A DNA stretch of 64,000 bases from Sisyra terminalis (Eukaryota > Arthropoda > Insecta > Neuroptera > Sisyridae). The stretch lies in the NCBI GenBank assembly GCA_958496175.1, contig OY292278.1, positions 8,804,001-8,868,000 on the forward strand. The letters run 5' to 3'. The translations under genes and the position numbers were made by a program. The notes beneath the pieces were generated by a model, which saw nothing but the letters and a program-made list of their open reading frames with translations, had not been told where the DNA came from and did no database searches. Below are positions 36,889-49,157 of this stretch, one piece after another (the first letter of the stretch is position 1; each line of letters begins with the position of its first letter).

Positions 36889-37545
36889 TTTGATTCTATG
36901 TACGTATTTTGATTGCCAACCAATCTTTTTCAGTGATCATAAAATATTAGGTACTCTGCGATTTCTTGATAACTGTTAAGTTATGATTCCTTTGAAAAAA
37001 ATATAATGATGAATCTTCAGAAACCTGATAAAAATATTTATATTTTATCTGGTACTCTTTTGAAAATTAGTAAAAAATAAAATAAATAATGAATTAATAA
37101 GACAAGATATCAATCATTACCAACTTAAATCTGGATATTTCGACGTAATTTCCTTTCCGTATGGGATAGAATCCTACACTTAATCGGAGGCATCATGTAA
37201 TAAAAGCTTTCCAGAGTATCGGGAATTGTTCATATAACAAACGAAAAGCCATGATAAGAGTGGATATAGAAAAAGAGGTATTAATAAAAGAAAATTGAAA
37301 TACTTGTGTTACGTCATGAGAAATCCAGGAAAATAATTCAACTCTTTACGCAGGGGAAAATACAAAGAAGGAGAAACGGCAAAAGAAAAGTAACCTGGAG
37401 ATCCTCATAGTCGCCAATATCCGGAACGGATAGCCTCCTGAAGAAAAAGATGATCCAATACCGGATCTAATCAAAAAAAAATTGCTTATATGAATTGTGG
37501 ATTGATTGCTTGGTAATCAAAGTAAGTAATTGCGACCAATAACAA
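36889..37545 (+). pseudogene. Decayed non-LTR retrotransposon tail (RTE-like) between remnants of family B arms
   Basis: About 37270-37450 on the plus strand reads, across frame breaks, KIEILVLRHEKSRKIIQ, LFTQGKIQRRRNGKRKVTW. This corresponds to the GHVLRHxKYxLLQLIxQGKIxGxRxxGRRxxSWLxNLR segment found after the reverse transcriptase in RTE-like and related non-LTR elements. Stops are frequent. Remnants of family B signatures flank it: TTTTGATTGCCAACCAATC...TCAG at about 36910-36934 and GATTGCTTGGTAATCAAAG at about 37505-37523, in opposite orientations. The association may be insertion of one element into the other. Confidence 0.65.
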
Positions 37546-39265
37546 TAGATCCTTTATATTTTATGTTAATTACTTTTGATCAATTATATTGCAAACAATT
37601 TGCATTGTAATATCGTAAAAACAATGTAAGCTGTTCAAAGAAAATAACTTATTTGATTTTGCATAAAAAATTTATTGTCAAACACCAAATCGAAAATGGT
37701 TAGGAAAATTTTGTAAATATTTCCACGAAACACACATCTTTAATGAGAAACTTATGCGGTTTTATAATTGAAATTACAATGCTGCACTTTTTATGTTTAC
37801 TAATTGTAATTATATTGTGTGTTATTTTAAATGAATTTGAGAAATCAAATACCTATCATGTAACGTTGTATTGTAAATATCAGGTAACATCTTTGATTTC
37901 ATCCGCAAACTATACTCACGAGAATTTATTTTCCTCATCAAATCTCTGGCTTCCAACATTTGCCGTCTGTACGAGATTCAATCAGCTTATAATCGATACC
38001 TTTCGTTTTTCTAATAAATTAATTATTTTTTTTTTTTTGGTCTTCAACTCCGTTTAAAATATACTAAAGTTCGAGGACACGCACTTATTAATCTAGTTGA
38101 TAATTACTTAATTTACCAGTAGTGAGATCTATTAAGTCATTTAAAAAACTGGATTTTTTCCATGTTCGATAACGTAATATTCAAATCGGCTCTGATTGGA
38201 TAATAATATTATCAATGTAGGAATGAAAAAAAATCAAACAAATTGTATACAACATATAATTTATCATAATTACTACCATGTAAAACAATTAGTACTACCC
38301 AATGAAAAGAGAAAAAACGTCTTGAACTAACATTTTTTTCTTCGACCTCTAACTCATATAAATATGTTTTTTTTTTCATTTGAAGTGTTTTGAGTCTAAT
38401 ATTTTAATTCAATTTTTCCGTTTTGAGAAAAAAATTGTAATTACAACGACCAGAGCTTATTAATTAATTGTAATTACATACTAAACAGTTGGTTGGCTGT
38501 GGAAAATATGGCGTTCATTTTTTTTTCCGAAGTTGCATGAAATGAATTCAATGCAGACCAAGACAACTGATATCTTTCAAGTAATTAAATATTTCATATT
38601 TGTAGATAAGAAATTTTAAGATAATTAGTAGAAAAAAGCTCTGGTGCATTGGGACCACTTTATCGAATTGGTACTAATTAATAATTGCGAGAAAAGGGAA
38701 AAATTAATTGGCATTGTAATGGATTTTCTTGAGAAGATTATTTAAGACGAAATTCTGCAAGAATTAGATGCATTTTTTTTCAATTACGAAATCTGGGTGC
38801 ATATAAATCATTGCGTTGGTTTTCCGGAACAAAATTTATGTGTATTCCAACTTTCATTATTTCTTGCAAAATCTTAAAAATTCTATTTAATTTTTTCGTA
38901 AAATATAGTTGGTGAAAGGTAGTGCAATAATTAAACTTTGCTTAGCAGTTTGTTGTATGGTAATAGTAATGAAAAAGGTGTAACTACATTATCCAAATTG
39001 TCAAGAAAGTATAATGAAAATGTTAACTTTTAAAGCAAAATGTAAATCTTTTCAATTCTTTTATAAGCCATTACCTTATTACGAGCAATAAATTGCAAAT
39101 AAACTTTTTCTCCATTGTTGATATTTTTGCCAATTTTAAAATTGATTCCCTGAATAATTCACTAAAAAGTTTTTATCAATTAATCTCTTTTCGCCTACGC
39201 AAATCTTCAAGGCGTTTTACTTCATTTCCCTGTCTTCTATTGAACATGAAAACCAATTTTTTTAC
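37546..39265. other. Intron 1, AT-rich, no feature seen
   Basis: A 104-codon frame at 37743-38057 (+) is hydrophobic and Ile/Leu/Phe-rich but has no recognisable domain, start context or neighbours; probably chance. No repeats delimited. Confidence 0.45.
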
Positions 39266-39267
39266 AT

Positions 39268-39653
39268 CAGGGGTTCCCAAACTTTTTCGTTTCCCAGTGC
39301 CTACAATGTATTATATTATACCAGAAGTATTTCGCGACGCCCCATATCAAATCTGAGGGCAAAATAATGCACAAAAATCTGATTTGCAACTTTCCTTGCC
39401 ATTGGACACTATAAGCTCTTTTACCTATTTATTCACTCCGGCGTAGCTTACATCAGGTGTTGGGACTTTAATGATTTAACGTTTATCACTAAAATTGAAA
39501 AAAAAACAAATTTAAGTACATATTTATTACAATTTATGTCGGTTCTTATTGCAAGTTAGTAATTAATTTTTTTTTTGAATAGTTGAAATTTTAAGTTTGA
39601 CATTTAAAAAGGCTTTGAATTTTGGTTAAAAAGCCGCAGGTTTCCAAATCCTG
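39268..39653. mobile_element. hAT-like non-autonomous element (degraded)
   Basis: Left end CAGGGGTTCCCAAACTTTTTC is a classic hAT-type terminus. The right end, GGTTTCCAAATCCTG, is its imperfect inverted copy, and the body carries CGCGACGCCCCATATC, typical of this MITE class. The flanking 8-mers TTTTACAT and GCCTAGAT do not match well, so the boundaries or the duplication have decayed. Confidence 0.6.
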
Positions 39654-39874
39654 GCCTAGATCCACGTAAAATACTGATCAAATTTACGTAAGACCGAATA
39701 ACGTTTGGAAAAATTTAATATTTATAACTTACTACTCTGTATAGCAAAATTTTCACGGCACCTCAATAGAAGAACCAGGGTTCTCTAAGGCGCCGCGGCG
39801 CACATTGTAGCGAAAAATTTATTTTTTAAACTACAATCATTATAAAATGGAATTACTGTAATAAAACGATCACA

Positions 39875-41070
39875 AATTTTCTTAATGCCTTTTGTATTTT
39901 ATTCTATAACCACTATAATGTCTTTTGTTGCAATTTTTATGGTTCTTTTGGGAGGCAATACCATTCCCATTGGTAACCTATGCCTTAAATTTTAGATAAT
40001 TCAAGTCCTAAACCTTGTTTTTAAAGATTTAAAGTCTTAAAATTTTAACGATTTTCTTTCTACGATTCATTTTTTGACAAATTTGCTTAATACCTTTTGT
40101 ATTTTATTCCATAACCACTGTAATGTCTTTTGATACAATTTTCATGGTTTTTTTTTTAGAGGCAGTACCAATCCCATTGGAAACCCAAACCTTAAATTAT
40201 AGGCAATTCAAGTCCTAAACCTTGTTTTTAAAGATTAAAAGTCTTAAAATTTTAGAGATTTTCTTTCTATGATTAATTTTTGACCAATTTTCTTAATACC
40301 TATTGTATTTTATTCCGTAACCACTATAATGTCTTTTAATGCAATTTTCATGGTTTTTCCAGAGGCAATACTATTCCCATTGGGAACCCCTGCCTTAAAT
40401 TATAGATAACTCAAGTCCTAAACCTTTTTAATAAATATTAAAAGTCTTAAAATTTTAAAGATTTTCTTTCTACGATTCATTTTTTGAGAAATTTTGTTAA
40501 TACCTTTTATATTTTATTCCATAATTACTATAATGTCTTTTGATACAATTTTCATGTTTTTTTTTTTGAGAGGCAGTACCAATCCCATTGGGAACCCAAA
40601 CCTTAAATTATAGGCAATTCAAGACCTAAACCTTGTTTTTAAAGATTAAAGGACTTAAAATTTTAAAGTTTTTTGTTCTACGATTAATTTTTTGTCAAAT
40701 TTTCTTAATATCTTTTGTATTTTTTCCATAACCACTACAATGTCTTATATGCAATTTTCATGGTTCTTTTGAGAGTCAATACCATTCCCATTGGGAACCC
40801 AAGCCTTAAATTAAAGGTAATTCAAGTCCTAAACCTTGTTTTTAAAGATCAAAAGTCTTAAAGTTTTAAAGAATTTCTTTCTACGATTAATTTTTTGACA
40901 AATTTTCTTAATACCTTTTGTATTTTATTCCATGACCACTATAATGTCTTTTGTTGCAATTTTCATGGTTCTTTGGAGAGGCAATACCATTCCCATTGGG
41001 AACCTCTGCCATAAATTATAGATAACTCAAGTCCTAAACCTTGTTTTTAAAGATTAAAAGATTTAAAATT
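39875..41070. repeat. 205-bp satellite, six tandem copies
   Basis: The marker CCACTATAATGTCTTTT recurs with substitutions, at about 39911, 40126, 40322, 40526, 40733 and 40937 (spacings 215, 196, 204, 207 and 204). Each unit includes CAATTTTCATGGTT, GAGGCA(A/G)TACCA(A/T)TCCCATTGG, AACC(C/T)..GCC(T/A)TAAATTATAG, AATTCAAGTCCTAAACC and ATTTTCTTTCTACGATT. Just upstream is a GC-rich palindromic block GGCGCCGCGGCGC (39790-39802) that could be the end of another hAT-like element. Confidence 0.9.
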
Positions 41071-41080
41071 TTTTGCAAAT

Positions 41081-42740
41081 CGATTTTTTTTTTTGAGTTT
41101 TGAATGCCTAATTCTTTTCCCTTTTCTACCAATTTAAGATCCAATTCAAATCATATCCACTTAACAAATAATTGAAACTGTACCATAGTTAAAATTTGAT
41201 TGATCATTGTTCCATTGTTAAAATGAGGAAACGTTTTTTTTTTTTTTTTTATAAGTTGCGGTGTTTTCGATATTCTAAAATATAAAAAGAACAAAGCGAC
41301 TAGAGCAGAAAGGAGCATGGATAGAAAGATGACTGGAGGCCAAATCGTTATATTATCTAGTTCGATTTTCATTATTATTTTCTCTGAATAACCGATTAGT
41401 TAAAACTTATTATTGTTGGTGAATGTTTTGAATACAAATTCAGCGTTTCTATGTCTGGAAATTGTTATTTATTAAACATTCATCAACGAAAACAATGTGT
41501 AAGTGAAAGATGATGATTTTTTTATGTTGCTTGACGACAATGATTATAATAATGATGATGATGAGGATTACTTATGGGTAGAGAGTTGTAATAATGGGAA
41601 TTGGATGATCAGCGCTAATATTGTTGTCTTGATAACATGATTTTTTGTGTTGGAAACGGTTCAGAATATAAAAAAAAAAAAAAAAAAAACAAGGCAAAAC
41701 TTTTGAGGAGTGGCTCAGTACATCAACCAAGAGAAAATACTCGAAATTGGTACCAATTTAGAGATTGGATCGTTTAGAATGATGACATTTTCGAAATGTG
41801 ACCTTTGTGTTTAACCAAAGCAAATTTCTTATGTAATAATACATTTTCCAAAAAAATATTCAACGGAAAACCTTCATTAAATCCATATAATTTTCCTTTT
41901 ACAAAGAATTTTTTTGTCACGTTTCATTTAAAACGTTTAATATTTCCATAAATTTTAGTTTATATTTTAGTGCATTGGATATCAATTTATATAATATGAC
42001 TAGTTTTAAGTTGGTGGAAATATTTAATTGTTATGGGGAGAGAATAATACTTTAGTGTACGGGCGCTCCAAGGATTGGAGGTTTAGGTGAGCTTTTTTGA
42101 ATATTGAAAAAAATAATTTGTTTTTCTTCATAAAAATAGTTATAAATCAAAGTTAAATATCCAACTTTATTAAAAATTATCAAAAAACCATGATAATATG
42201 AAGCTCTTAAGTGTAGTCGCTAAAAGCTCTGGAAGCTCCGTGGATTAATGAATAGTGCGCAAGGGTATTACCATTTTTTTGCTTCAAAGAAATTTTTAAG
42301 AATAAATTTGCACTTAATGAAAGAAAACATATGTCTGAAGACTTGAGGAATAGAATATGATAAATCAATGGGGTTAATTTAGTTTCAAAATGGAGTATTA
42401 GCGCTAAAAATTTAAGGGTTAATAGTTGACATTTAATTGTATTATTTCTTTGTTTGTAGTAAAATAAATTTTAGTAGAAAATTAAGAACACAATTAGGAA
42501 CCTTTAGGGAATTTAAATGTTAAAAATTCAACCCTGTTAAGTGTCACAAAATTACCATAACGGTCTTTTCAATTCTTTTCTCATCATTGAAATTATATTT
42601 CCGACACGTTAAGAAAAGAAACGACCATAGTGGAGAGATGAAGACGAGGCGCAAGAAGATTAAGATTTGAAAAATGTTTATTCCAATGTGTGAGGTCCCC
42701 CCAATCATATATTATTAATATTACCATTATAATAAATACA
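41081..42740. other. Intron 1, AT-rich, no feature seen
   Basis: Simple repeats only, such as poly-A near 41669-41690 and a short GATGAT run near 41550. The minus-strand frame 41151-41372 has a hydrophobic stretch but no recognisable domain. Confidence 0.45.
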
Positions 42741-42750
42741 GATAAATAAT

Positions 42751-43270
42751 ATGGGTGTCAATAAATATAGAGCGTTCAATAATTTTCACGCCGAAATTAA
42801 TATGACGCTCGACAGAAATGGTGAACCGGTTTATATGTATTCTATGATAGTATATTATGGGGAGTGTCCTAACACGATCACCAATTCATATGTACATAGC
42901 AGTATAAGTATAATATATACATGGGGGGCATTTAGAATGTGAGTGTGTGGATTTTTTACACACATTAAAAAATCCATTAAAGCTACTGATATTCACATTC
43001 TTAAAATATTACACCACACAGGCTTTGAGCTTTTTGAGCACGAAATAAGTCGAACGGAACCGAGCATAAGGTCTTACTTCAGGTTTGCCGTGTCTTGTTT
43101 TACGAGTGTTGATTGCAAGTTATGGATTTGTATACAGTCACAGTCTAAGATCCGACATCAGGTATTTTTACATGAGGATCAAAGAAGCCGCCAATGGCCT
43201 AAAGCGACGGGTCACACTAATTGGAGGCCTCCAATGGTCAAAAGAAGCCGCCGCACTGGACTGTAGTTTA
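42751..43270. other. Unique sequence with a perfect 16-bp palindrome
   Basis: Less AT-rich than the flanks. Three overlapping chance frames (42751-42942, 42943-43266, 43085-43372) show no domain and do not agree. ATTGGAGGCCTCCAAT at 43220-43235 is a perfect palindrome. AAGAAGCCGCC occurs twice, at about 43184 and 43242. Nature unknown. Confidence 0.35.
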
Positions 43271-43782
43271 GTGTTTGATTGGGATTATATTTATCATTTT
43301 TATTTTTTATTTCATTTTTTGGAAAAAAAATTTATATTATTATTTTTCGCTAAGCAGGTGTTTTATATATAGCTATATACCTGCCTACTATATACTCGCT
43401 TTTTTTTCATACACTTTATGCTATGAGAGATCAGAAATTTTTTTCATTAGAACAAGGAGGAAAATAATTATTAGCCGTTTTTAATATAAAGACCCTTCTA
43501 TCTCTCGTCAAATTGATTACCAAAATCGTTTTATAATTTTATATGATTTTTATATGAAATATCGCTACTTTGGAACCTTTATTGGATTTCATTAAAACTC
43601 CACTTCAATTTAAAATCGTTTCTCTTCGTTTAATAGTAAAATGGAAATTTATGCTTATTAATTTCCTATCATGACACGAGATTTCTTCAAAATTAATCAT
43701 ATTCTTTTATTATTGAAAATTTGAACCCAAAAAAATTAATAAGCTTTCCCATTAGTTCTATACAAAAAATAGATAATAACTT

Positions 43783-44185
43783 CGTTTTTTTTAATATTTT
43801 CATAATTCATTCAACCCTCCATTGTTAATCCCAATTATGACAATTCAAAAGCTCACGAAAATCATCATTGATAACCCAATTATCTGATCATTTAAATGAG
43901 ACAATGTAGTGTTCCTACAACAATCATAGATCAATTGATATTTTAATACTTTCAATTTTGTTTCCAATGGTCAACTAATTGTTGATCGTTTTTTTTAATA
44001 TTTTTATAATTCATTCAAATCTAAAGCTCACGAAAATTGTCATTGATAACCCAATTATCTGATCATTTAAATGAAACAATGTAATATTCTTACAACATTC
44101 ACAGATCATTAGTCCCTTAATACTTTAATACTCTCTATTTTGTTTCCAATATTGGTCAACTAATTGTTAATTTCACTAGGCAATC
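43783..44185. repeat. Tandem duplication, about 204-bp unit, two copies
   Basis: CGTTTTTTTTAATATTTTCATAATTCATTCAA at 43783 recurs at 43987. Both copies continue with AAGCTCACGAAAAT, CATTGATAACCCAATTATC, TGATCATTTAAATGA and TTGTTTCCAA...GGTCAACTAATTGTT. The first copy has a short extra segment. Confidence 0.85.
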
Positions 44186-44355
44186 CCGAAAGATTTATTT
44201 AGTTCCTACTTTAATTTTTACTTGTGCCCTATTGGGATTTTCTCTTTGCAAATTGTTATAGGTAGATACCTGTTGAAGTTAGCAATAATTGAAGATATTT
44301 GACAATTGATGGAACTACAAAATATGTTCTGATTTGCACGATTATTATTTTAGAA
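44186..44355. other. Intron 1, no feature seen
   Basis: Short unique AT-rich spacer. Confidence 0.4.
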
Positions 44356-44557
44356 CATTGTTTTCGAACCTGTGGTCCGCGGACTGCTGGGGGTCCACGG
44401 TGCCATTTAAAAAAGTTTGTTTTTTGTTTTTTAATTTAATGAAGAAATACTAAAATATAATGTTGTCCAAAAATTGCACCTTATTTTCACTCAGGGGTCC
44501 TTGGCATTATGCTTGATTTCCTTGGGGTCCACGGCTGAAAAAGGTTAGGAACCACTG
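44356..44557. mobile_element. hAT-type MITE with 8-bp target duplication
   Basis: A 202-bp element. The left end is CATTGTTTTCGAACCTGTGG, followed by TCCGCGGACTGCTGGGGGTCC. The right end in reverse complement is CAGTGGTTCCTAACCTTTTT, next to CAGCCGTGGACCCC. Flanks TTTTAGAA (44348-44355) and TCTTAGAA (44558-44565) match at 7 of 8 positions. This terminus style and 8-bp duplication are characteristic of hAT elements. No coding capacity. Confidence 0.85.
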
Positions 44558-44565
44558 TCTTAGAA

Positions 44566-45240
44566 AACAATCCAGGACATCAACGTTATAGCTGTCGACA
44601 ATGTTTCTGAATCAAAAATAAAAAAACGTTTTGTTTTTAAGCGAAAATAAAAATTTTCTAGCAATTGTCCTTTTTCCCATTATACTTTGTATTTGCTTTC
44701 GGACAATCATAAATTGAGTTTGATAAGCTTTTTTTCTATGCCCTATTTCTACCAACTGTAAGAAAAAATAGTGCATATAAAAAATTAGCAACCCCAAAAT
44801 GTCATTCGTAAGTTATGAAAAAATCCTTAGTTAAAGTTTGTAAAATTTGACTCCTTAAAGTAAAGAAATTTTCTAATAATGATATTTTATTGTACAATTT
44901 GCAAATTATTTTGAAGCAATCATCAACAAACCATATAACAAACAATGTTTCATTGCTATTTTCAAATAAATTTAAAAATTATTATGTATAATATGTCAAA
45001 TATCCACATTCAACATTTCCATTGTTGCATCGTTTTTTGATAGCTTTTGAGGTCACGAAATAATAGGTATTATCGAGCATATTATGTGAATATAATAAAA
45101 ATACAGTAGTTATTTAAAAATTGAGCTATAAATTACTAAATTTCAATAATTTCTTACAAAAAAAAAATCATTTTTTTCTGAATGGCCTCTAGCGTTAAAA
45201 AACCGAAACATTTAGATACACAAATATACTTTATTCTATA
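44566..45240. other. Intron 1, AT-rich, no feature seen
   Basis: A chance minus-strand frame (44612-44797) only. Confidence 0.45.
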
Positions 45241-45242
45241 AT

Positions 45243-45460
45243 AATTAAATTGTGAGCAATAAGGACGAAGCTTTTTGTAGAATATTATTGATTTTATCGC
45301 CAACGTTTCGTCAGTCATTCCTGACTTCTTCAGGGCTCAAAATTAAAAATTACTCTACAATTTTGAGCCCTGAAGAAGTCAAGAATGACTGACGAAACGT
45401 TGCGATAAAATCAATTATATTCTACGAGAAGTTTCGTCCTTATTGCCCACACTTTAATTT
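45243..45460. repeat. Family E repeat, compact inverted pair
   Basis: Arms of about 100 bp. The left contains GAGCAATAAGGACGAAGC, ATTGATTTTATCGCCAACG and TTTCGTCAGTCATTCCTGAC. The right is the complement: GAGCCCTGAAGAAGTCAAG, AATGACTGACGAAACGTTG, CGATAAAATCAATTATATTC, TTCGTCCTTATTGCCC. The signature CTGAAGAAG...GAAACGTTG is on the minus strand at about 45308-45339 and on the plus strand at about 45370-45402. The loop is short (AAATTAAAAATTACTCTAC). Confidence 0.85.
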
Positions 45461-46060
45461 CTATATTTTAAAAAAGACAAGGACTTAAACAACATGGATA
45501 CTTTATACTTTTAGCGATTTAAGAAATAAATTTTTAAGTTACTATTTTAAAAAAAATATTAGCTATAGATAAAGTTTTTAAACTCAAACTTGTAAAAAAT
45601 GTTTTCTCCGTCTTTTTAGCATTTTTTCTAATAAGTTGAGCTTTCCAGCTTTTTTCTTTAATCCTTGGACTTTCGTTTATTTTTGTTATTTCAAACTATT
45701 AATTCTTACGAATGAACAAAAATCATTGCTAATATAAGAAATAGTAAGACAAATTTCACGATCTAAAGTGGAAAAAATAATAGAAACTTTTCTGCGAAGA
45801 AATTCACTGATATTTGCTTGTAAATAATAATTTTTAATCTTATAAAGGAACATTGAACTTCAAAGTTTACTTAGCAAATAATTTTTTCAATCATTGTTTG
45901 GATGTTTCTTTTTTCTACTTGGATTTCAGTTTCGGCTTATTTTTTTTTTATTGTCGGTTAACACATCCTACATTCAAAGAAGCCAATGTAAATTTCAAAA
46001 CAAATATTTAGCATCTAGAAGCAATTTTGGAAGCAAAATCGTTCGAAATCAACTGTAAAA
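45461..46060. other. Intron 1, AT-rich, no feature seen
   Basis: No ORF or repeat that I can support. Confidence 0.5.
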
Positions 46061-47160
46061 TTTCGCACTTTCATAAACCGAAATGTTTTACCTGAAACGA
46101 TCACGTTTTGAGTTGATTTGCCCATTTTTTACAACAAAAAAAAATATATTTCCTGTTGGAATATCTGTCGACATGTTAAAAACTGCGCAAAGTTTCAAAA
46201 CCAATTTTCATTCCGTTTCAATTAACGTGAATTGAAATAATGAGAAAAATTCCTTTGGATGGATATTAACATAGTTTATTCCATGTGTTTTTTTTTTTAT
46301 TTTTATTATTCTCATCTCATCTACATGACACGGCCGTATCTCGTTAATCATCATAGAAAAGATCCTCTTTTCTATCGGATGCTGGGGGTTAATCGCGCCG
46401 AAGACGACGAAGAAGTTGAATTCAAAGCGGGCGCTTTGATTACAAAGTGAATCACAATCTTGTTAGTCTTAATAATAATTCAATTAGAATTTCAAAGACG
46501 AGAGAAACAAGACGAAGCCAGACGTGGAAAAAAAAAAATTTGTATTAAAAACGCATTCATCTCACTAAAAATCCGGTTAAAGGGCGTCAAAACCAGATTC
46601 TCCGAAATTCAAGAATTTTAATTTCTTATTCAAAACTTTTCCTAGTGAGCACGTGTTTTTTTTTCTTCACAAAAGTCAATTTGTCACAAAGTGATTTCGT
46701 CTCCTTTAATTTGATTTATAAATCGACCGATTTCTAAAACCACATTTTTTCCTGGCGATCCTTTTCAAATCCAAGGCAAAAACGTGTGGTTTCCATTCGG
46801 AATGAAAAATCGATGAGAACAAGACCCATAATTGAATCACATGTCATTCCTTTGTACATTTTCGACAGAGGGTGTCGATAAAAATTCTCACAAATCCAAG
46901 ATGATCCAAGTGAAAAAAAAACGTTGATCGAATAATCACGTCGATCGTAATGGAATCGATCAATAATAATAATAGTGTAAACGATTTTTACGGCGGTATT
47001 GAAGCCCACGGGTGCAACGCTGGGAATTGAAAGAAAAAAAATCAATTTTCAATTACGGTAGCACGTTCTGTTGGCTGAATAAAAAGATTAACTCATATCG
47101 ATTTATTTCTTTGTAAGAAGGTACATACCATCTTTTTTTGTGAATTCACACATCGTTGAT
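46061..47160. other. Unique, less AT-rich island; possible regulatory DNA
   Basis: Repeat-free. Chance frames (46259-46450 +, 46734-47045 -) have no domain. Contains clusters of ATCGAT/CGATCGTAATGG-type sequence at about 46920-46965 and several TAAT cores. An enhancer role is an inference from composition. Confidence 0.3.
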
Positions 47161-47508
47161 CGAGAAAAATCAACCTCAAACATATTAAAATCAATGTTTA
47201 TTTTGTACATTTTTTTTTTGGTCTTAAATTTTCCCATTTAAATGTAATAGGTTTTGGACAGTTTTAATTTTGTGGTAAGCCAAGAAAGTTATTTCTTTAT
47301 TCCTTTTAAAATTTCCCACAAAAAGATTTTAATATTTACCGAAAATATTCGGTTTTTAAATACATTTTCGATGATGCCAACGTCTATGAAGTACAATAGG
47401 CTGATTTTCCTTTGACTTTACAAAGACGCATGCGTACAAGACTATTTGTCAAAGCTTTGATTAGCTTTAACCATTTAAACAAAGATTTCCAATTTGATTT
47501 CTGGGGCA
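47161..47508. other. Intron 1, no feature seen
   Basis: AT-rich sequence leading into the next inverted arm. Confidence 0.4.
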
Positions 47509-47511
47509 TTT

Positions 47512-47606
47512 CACGTGAAGCGGACAACGAAAAAAACCGTGATGTTCTGAAATTTGTTCATATTTGGCTTAATTGTACTTCTAGTAAGTATGAATGTGGA
47601 TACAAA
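47512..47606 (+). repeat. Left arm of a widely spaced inverted repeat (partner 49158-49254)
   Basis: TTTCACGTGAAGCGGAC, GTGATGTTC, TTCATATTTGGC and TAATTGTACTTCTAGTAAGT recur in reverse complement at 49158-49254. The arms are about 95 bp and 1.55 kb apart. An 85-codon frame (47412-47669) overlaps the arm, without a recognisable domain. Confidence 0.8.
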
Positions 47607-47669
47607 ATATTTTTTTCGAATGATGATTATTTGCCAAGTTATACGCTTCTAAAGAATTGTCGTTTTTGA

Positions 47670-48225
47670 AATTCGTATTTTTGAACAATTTTTTTCGAAT
47701 CAAAATATTTTTATTTTAAATATTAAATTTGGCGGTTTAAATAGAAAATGAACTGTTCTTTCTAAATAAAAAATAAAACTGAACATTTTAATTTTTTTCA
47801 GTATACAAAACCGGAAGTAAACTTTTCAAATCAGAATTTTAGTAAGTTCGACCATTTAAATTTTTGATTTTTTTTATTTCAAAATATAGCCTAAAGTACA
47901 CTTATGGTACACCAGAAGTTTCATAATGTGATCTGCAATAGTTTAGGAGATAGAAGAATTAAAGTACACACGTGTCGTACTGAGGGTCAACTGGTTTACG
48001 CGATATAACACTAAAACGCTGCAATATTTATATATACTATCCTACTTAAGCGTATTTAATGCTCTAAAAATGTTGTTGGGTAATCATTATTCAAATTAAA
48101 ATAGTACTTATTAAAAAAAATTTTAGTAGGAAACAGTAGTTTAAAATAAATTTCGTGCTAAGTAAAAAAATCGTCTGCTAGCCCAAGAGGTTAAATGACT
48201 AGAGTGAACGTGCTCCATAAGCCCC
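47670..48225. other. Intron 1, no feature seen
   Basis: Sequence between the inverted arms; AT-rich and stop-rich. Confidence 0.4.
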
Positions 48226-48413
48226 ATGTTAAACATAAACTTTCATTTCCCCTCAATTTTCCAAGTGATCGTACTTCTTCCACAGCATATTTGTACAAAA
48301 TATATTCTCTCCTCTCCTCATTAAAACAATAAGAACAATTTTGTACAAATATGCTGTGGAAGGGGTACGATCACTTGGAAAATTTGTGGGGAAATGAAAG
48401 TTTAGGTTAACAT
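48226..48413. mobile_element. Hairpin MITE, 188 bp
   Basis: Nearly the whole element is one inverted repeat. ATGTTAAACATAAACTTTCA, CCAAGTGATCGTAC and CCACAGCATATTTGTACAAA pair with TTTGTACAAATATGCTGTGG, GTACGATCACTTGG and TGAAAGTTTAGGTTAACAT. The central loop is about 34 bp of CT-rich and A-rich sequence. Superfamily not assignable; no clear target duplication. Confidence 0.85.
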
Positions 48414-48429
48414 GAACTTAAGAGAAATT

Positions 48430-49155
48430 TGAATATTTTTTCAATTTTTTGACGCAACCATCAATTTTATGAGAAAATTTTATAAGCCATTTTTTGTAGA
48501 GCAATTTTTTTTCTATAACTTATCTTTATGAAATGTTTGATATTTTTTAGTTATTTAGGTTCTAAGTTATTTGCATTATGTAATTTGTATCGATGGATTC
48601 ATTAGCTACAATAAAATTACGAATATTTTCAGTTCATTGCAAATAACTTAGAACCGATAAAATTTTTTAAAGAACAGCAGGTCAAATAATTTTTATGTTA
48701 AAAATATAATAATTCAGGGAATTTTAATGCAAATAACTTAGGACCTGTGAAAAATATCAAAAACTTTTAAAGAGATAAGTTCTAGAAAAAAAAGTGCTTT
48801 ACTTAAAATGTTCTATAAAATTTTCTCATAAACTTGATGGTTGCGTCAAAAAATTGAAAAAATATTAAAATTTCTCTTTATTTCAACTTTGACCTCGAAT
48901 AACTTTTGAAGAAATAAATATATCAAAAACTTGTGTGAGATCTTCTTTGTAGATCGTTCAATTTTCTACAAGAATATACCTTGGTCATTCCGAAATATTG
49001 TCACCAACGTGAGTTATAAAATTCCAAAGTGCAAGAGAATATTGTTCTCATGTTATTTAAATGGAAAATCAAAATTTGCGATGCGGTACCTCTTAATATT
49101 AATATTAAAAGCTTGAGATTTTTTTTAATAAAAAAATCATCATTTTATTTTGAAT
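48430..49155 (+). repeat. Family F repeat (foldback relative), longer copy
   Basis: From about 48660 onward it matches 63030-63560 at high identity in the same orientation. Landmarks are AACAGCAGGTCAAATAATTT, ATAATAATTCAGGGAATTTT, GCAAATAACTTAGGACCTGT, GATGGTTGCGTCAAAAAATTG, TTGGTCATTCCGAAATATTG and CTCTTAATATTAATATTAAAA. Upstream, TTTTTTGACGCAACCATCAA (about 48446) is the inverse of a later segment, so this copy folds back on itself. It ends at TCAGTCTAAT, like the 35026-35996 element (CCAGTCTA). Confidence 0.8.
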
Positions 49156-49157
49156 CA

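Noticed and set aside
37743..38057. 104-codon hydrophobic ORF
   Set aside because: Composition typical of AT-rich DNA, no domain, no splice or start support.
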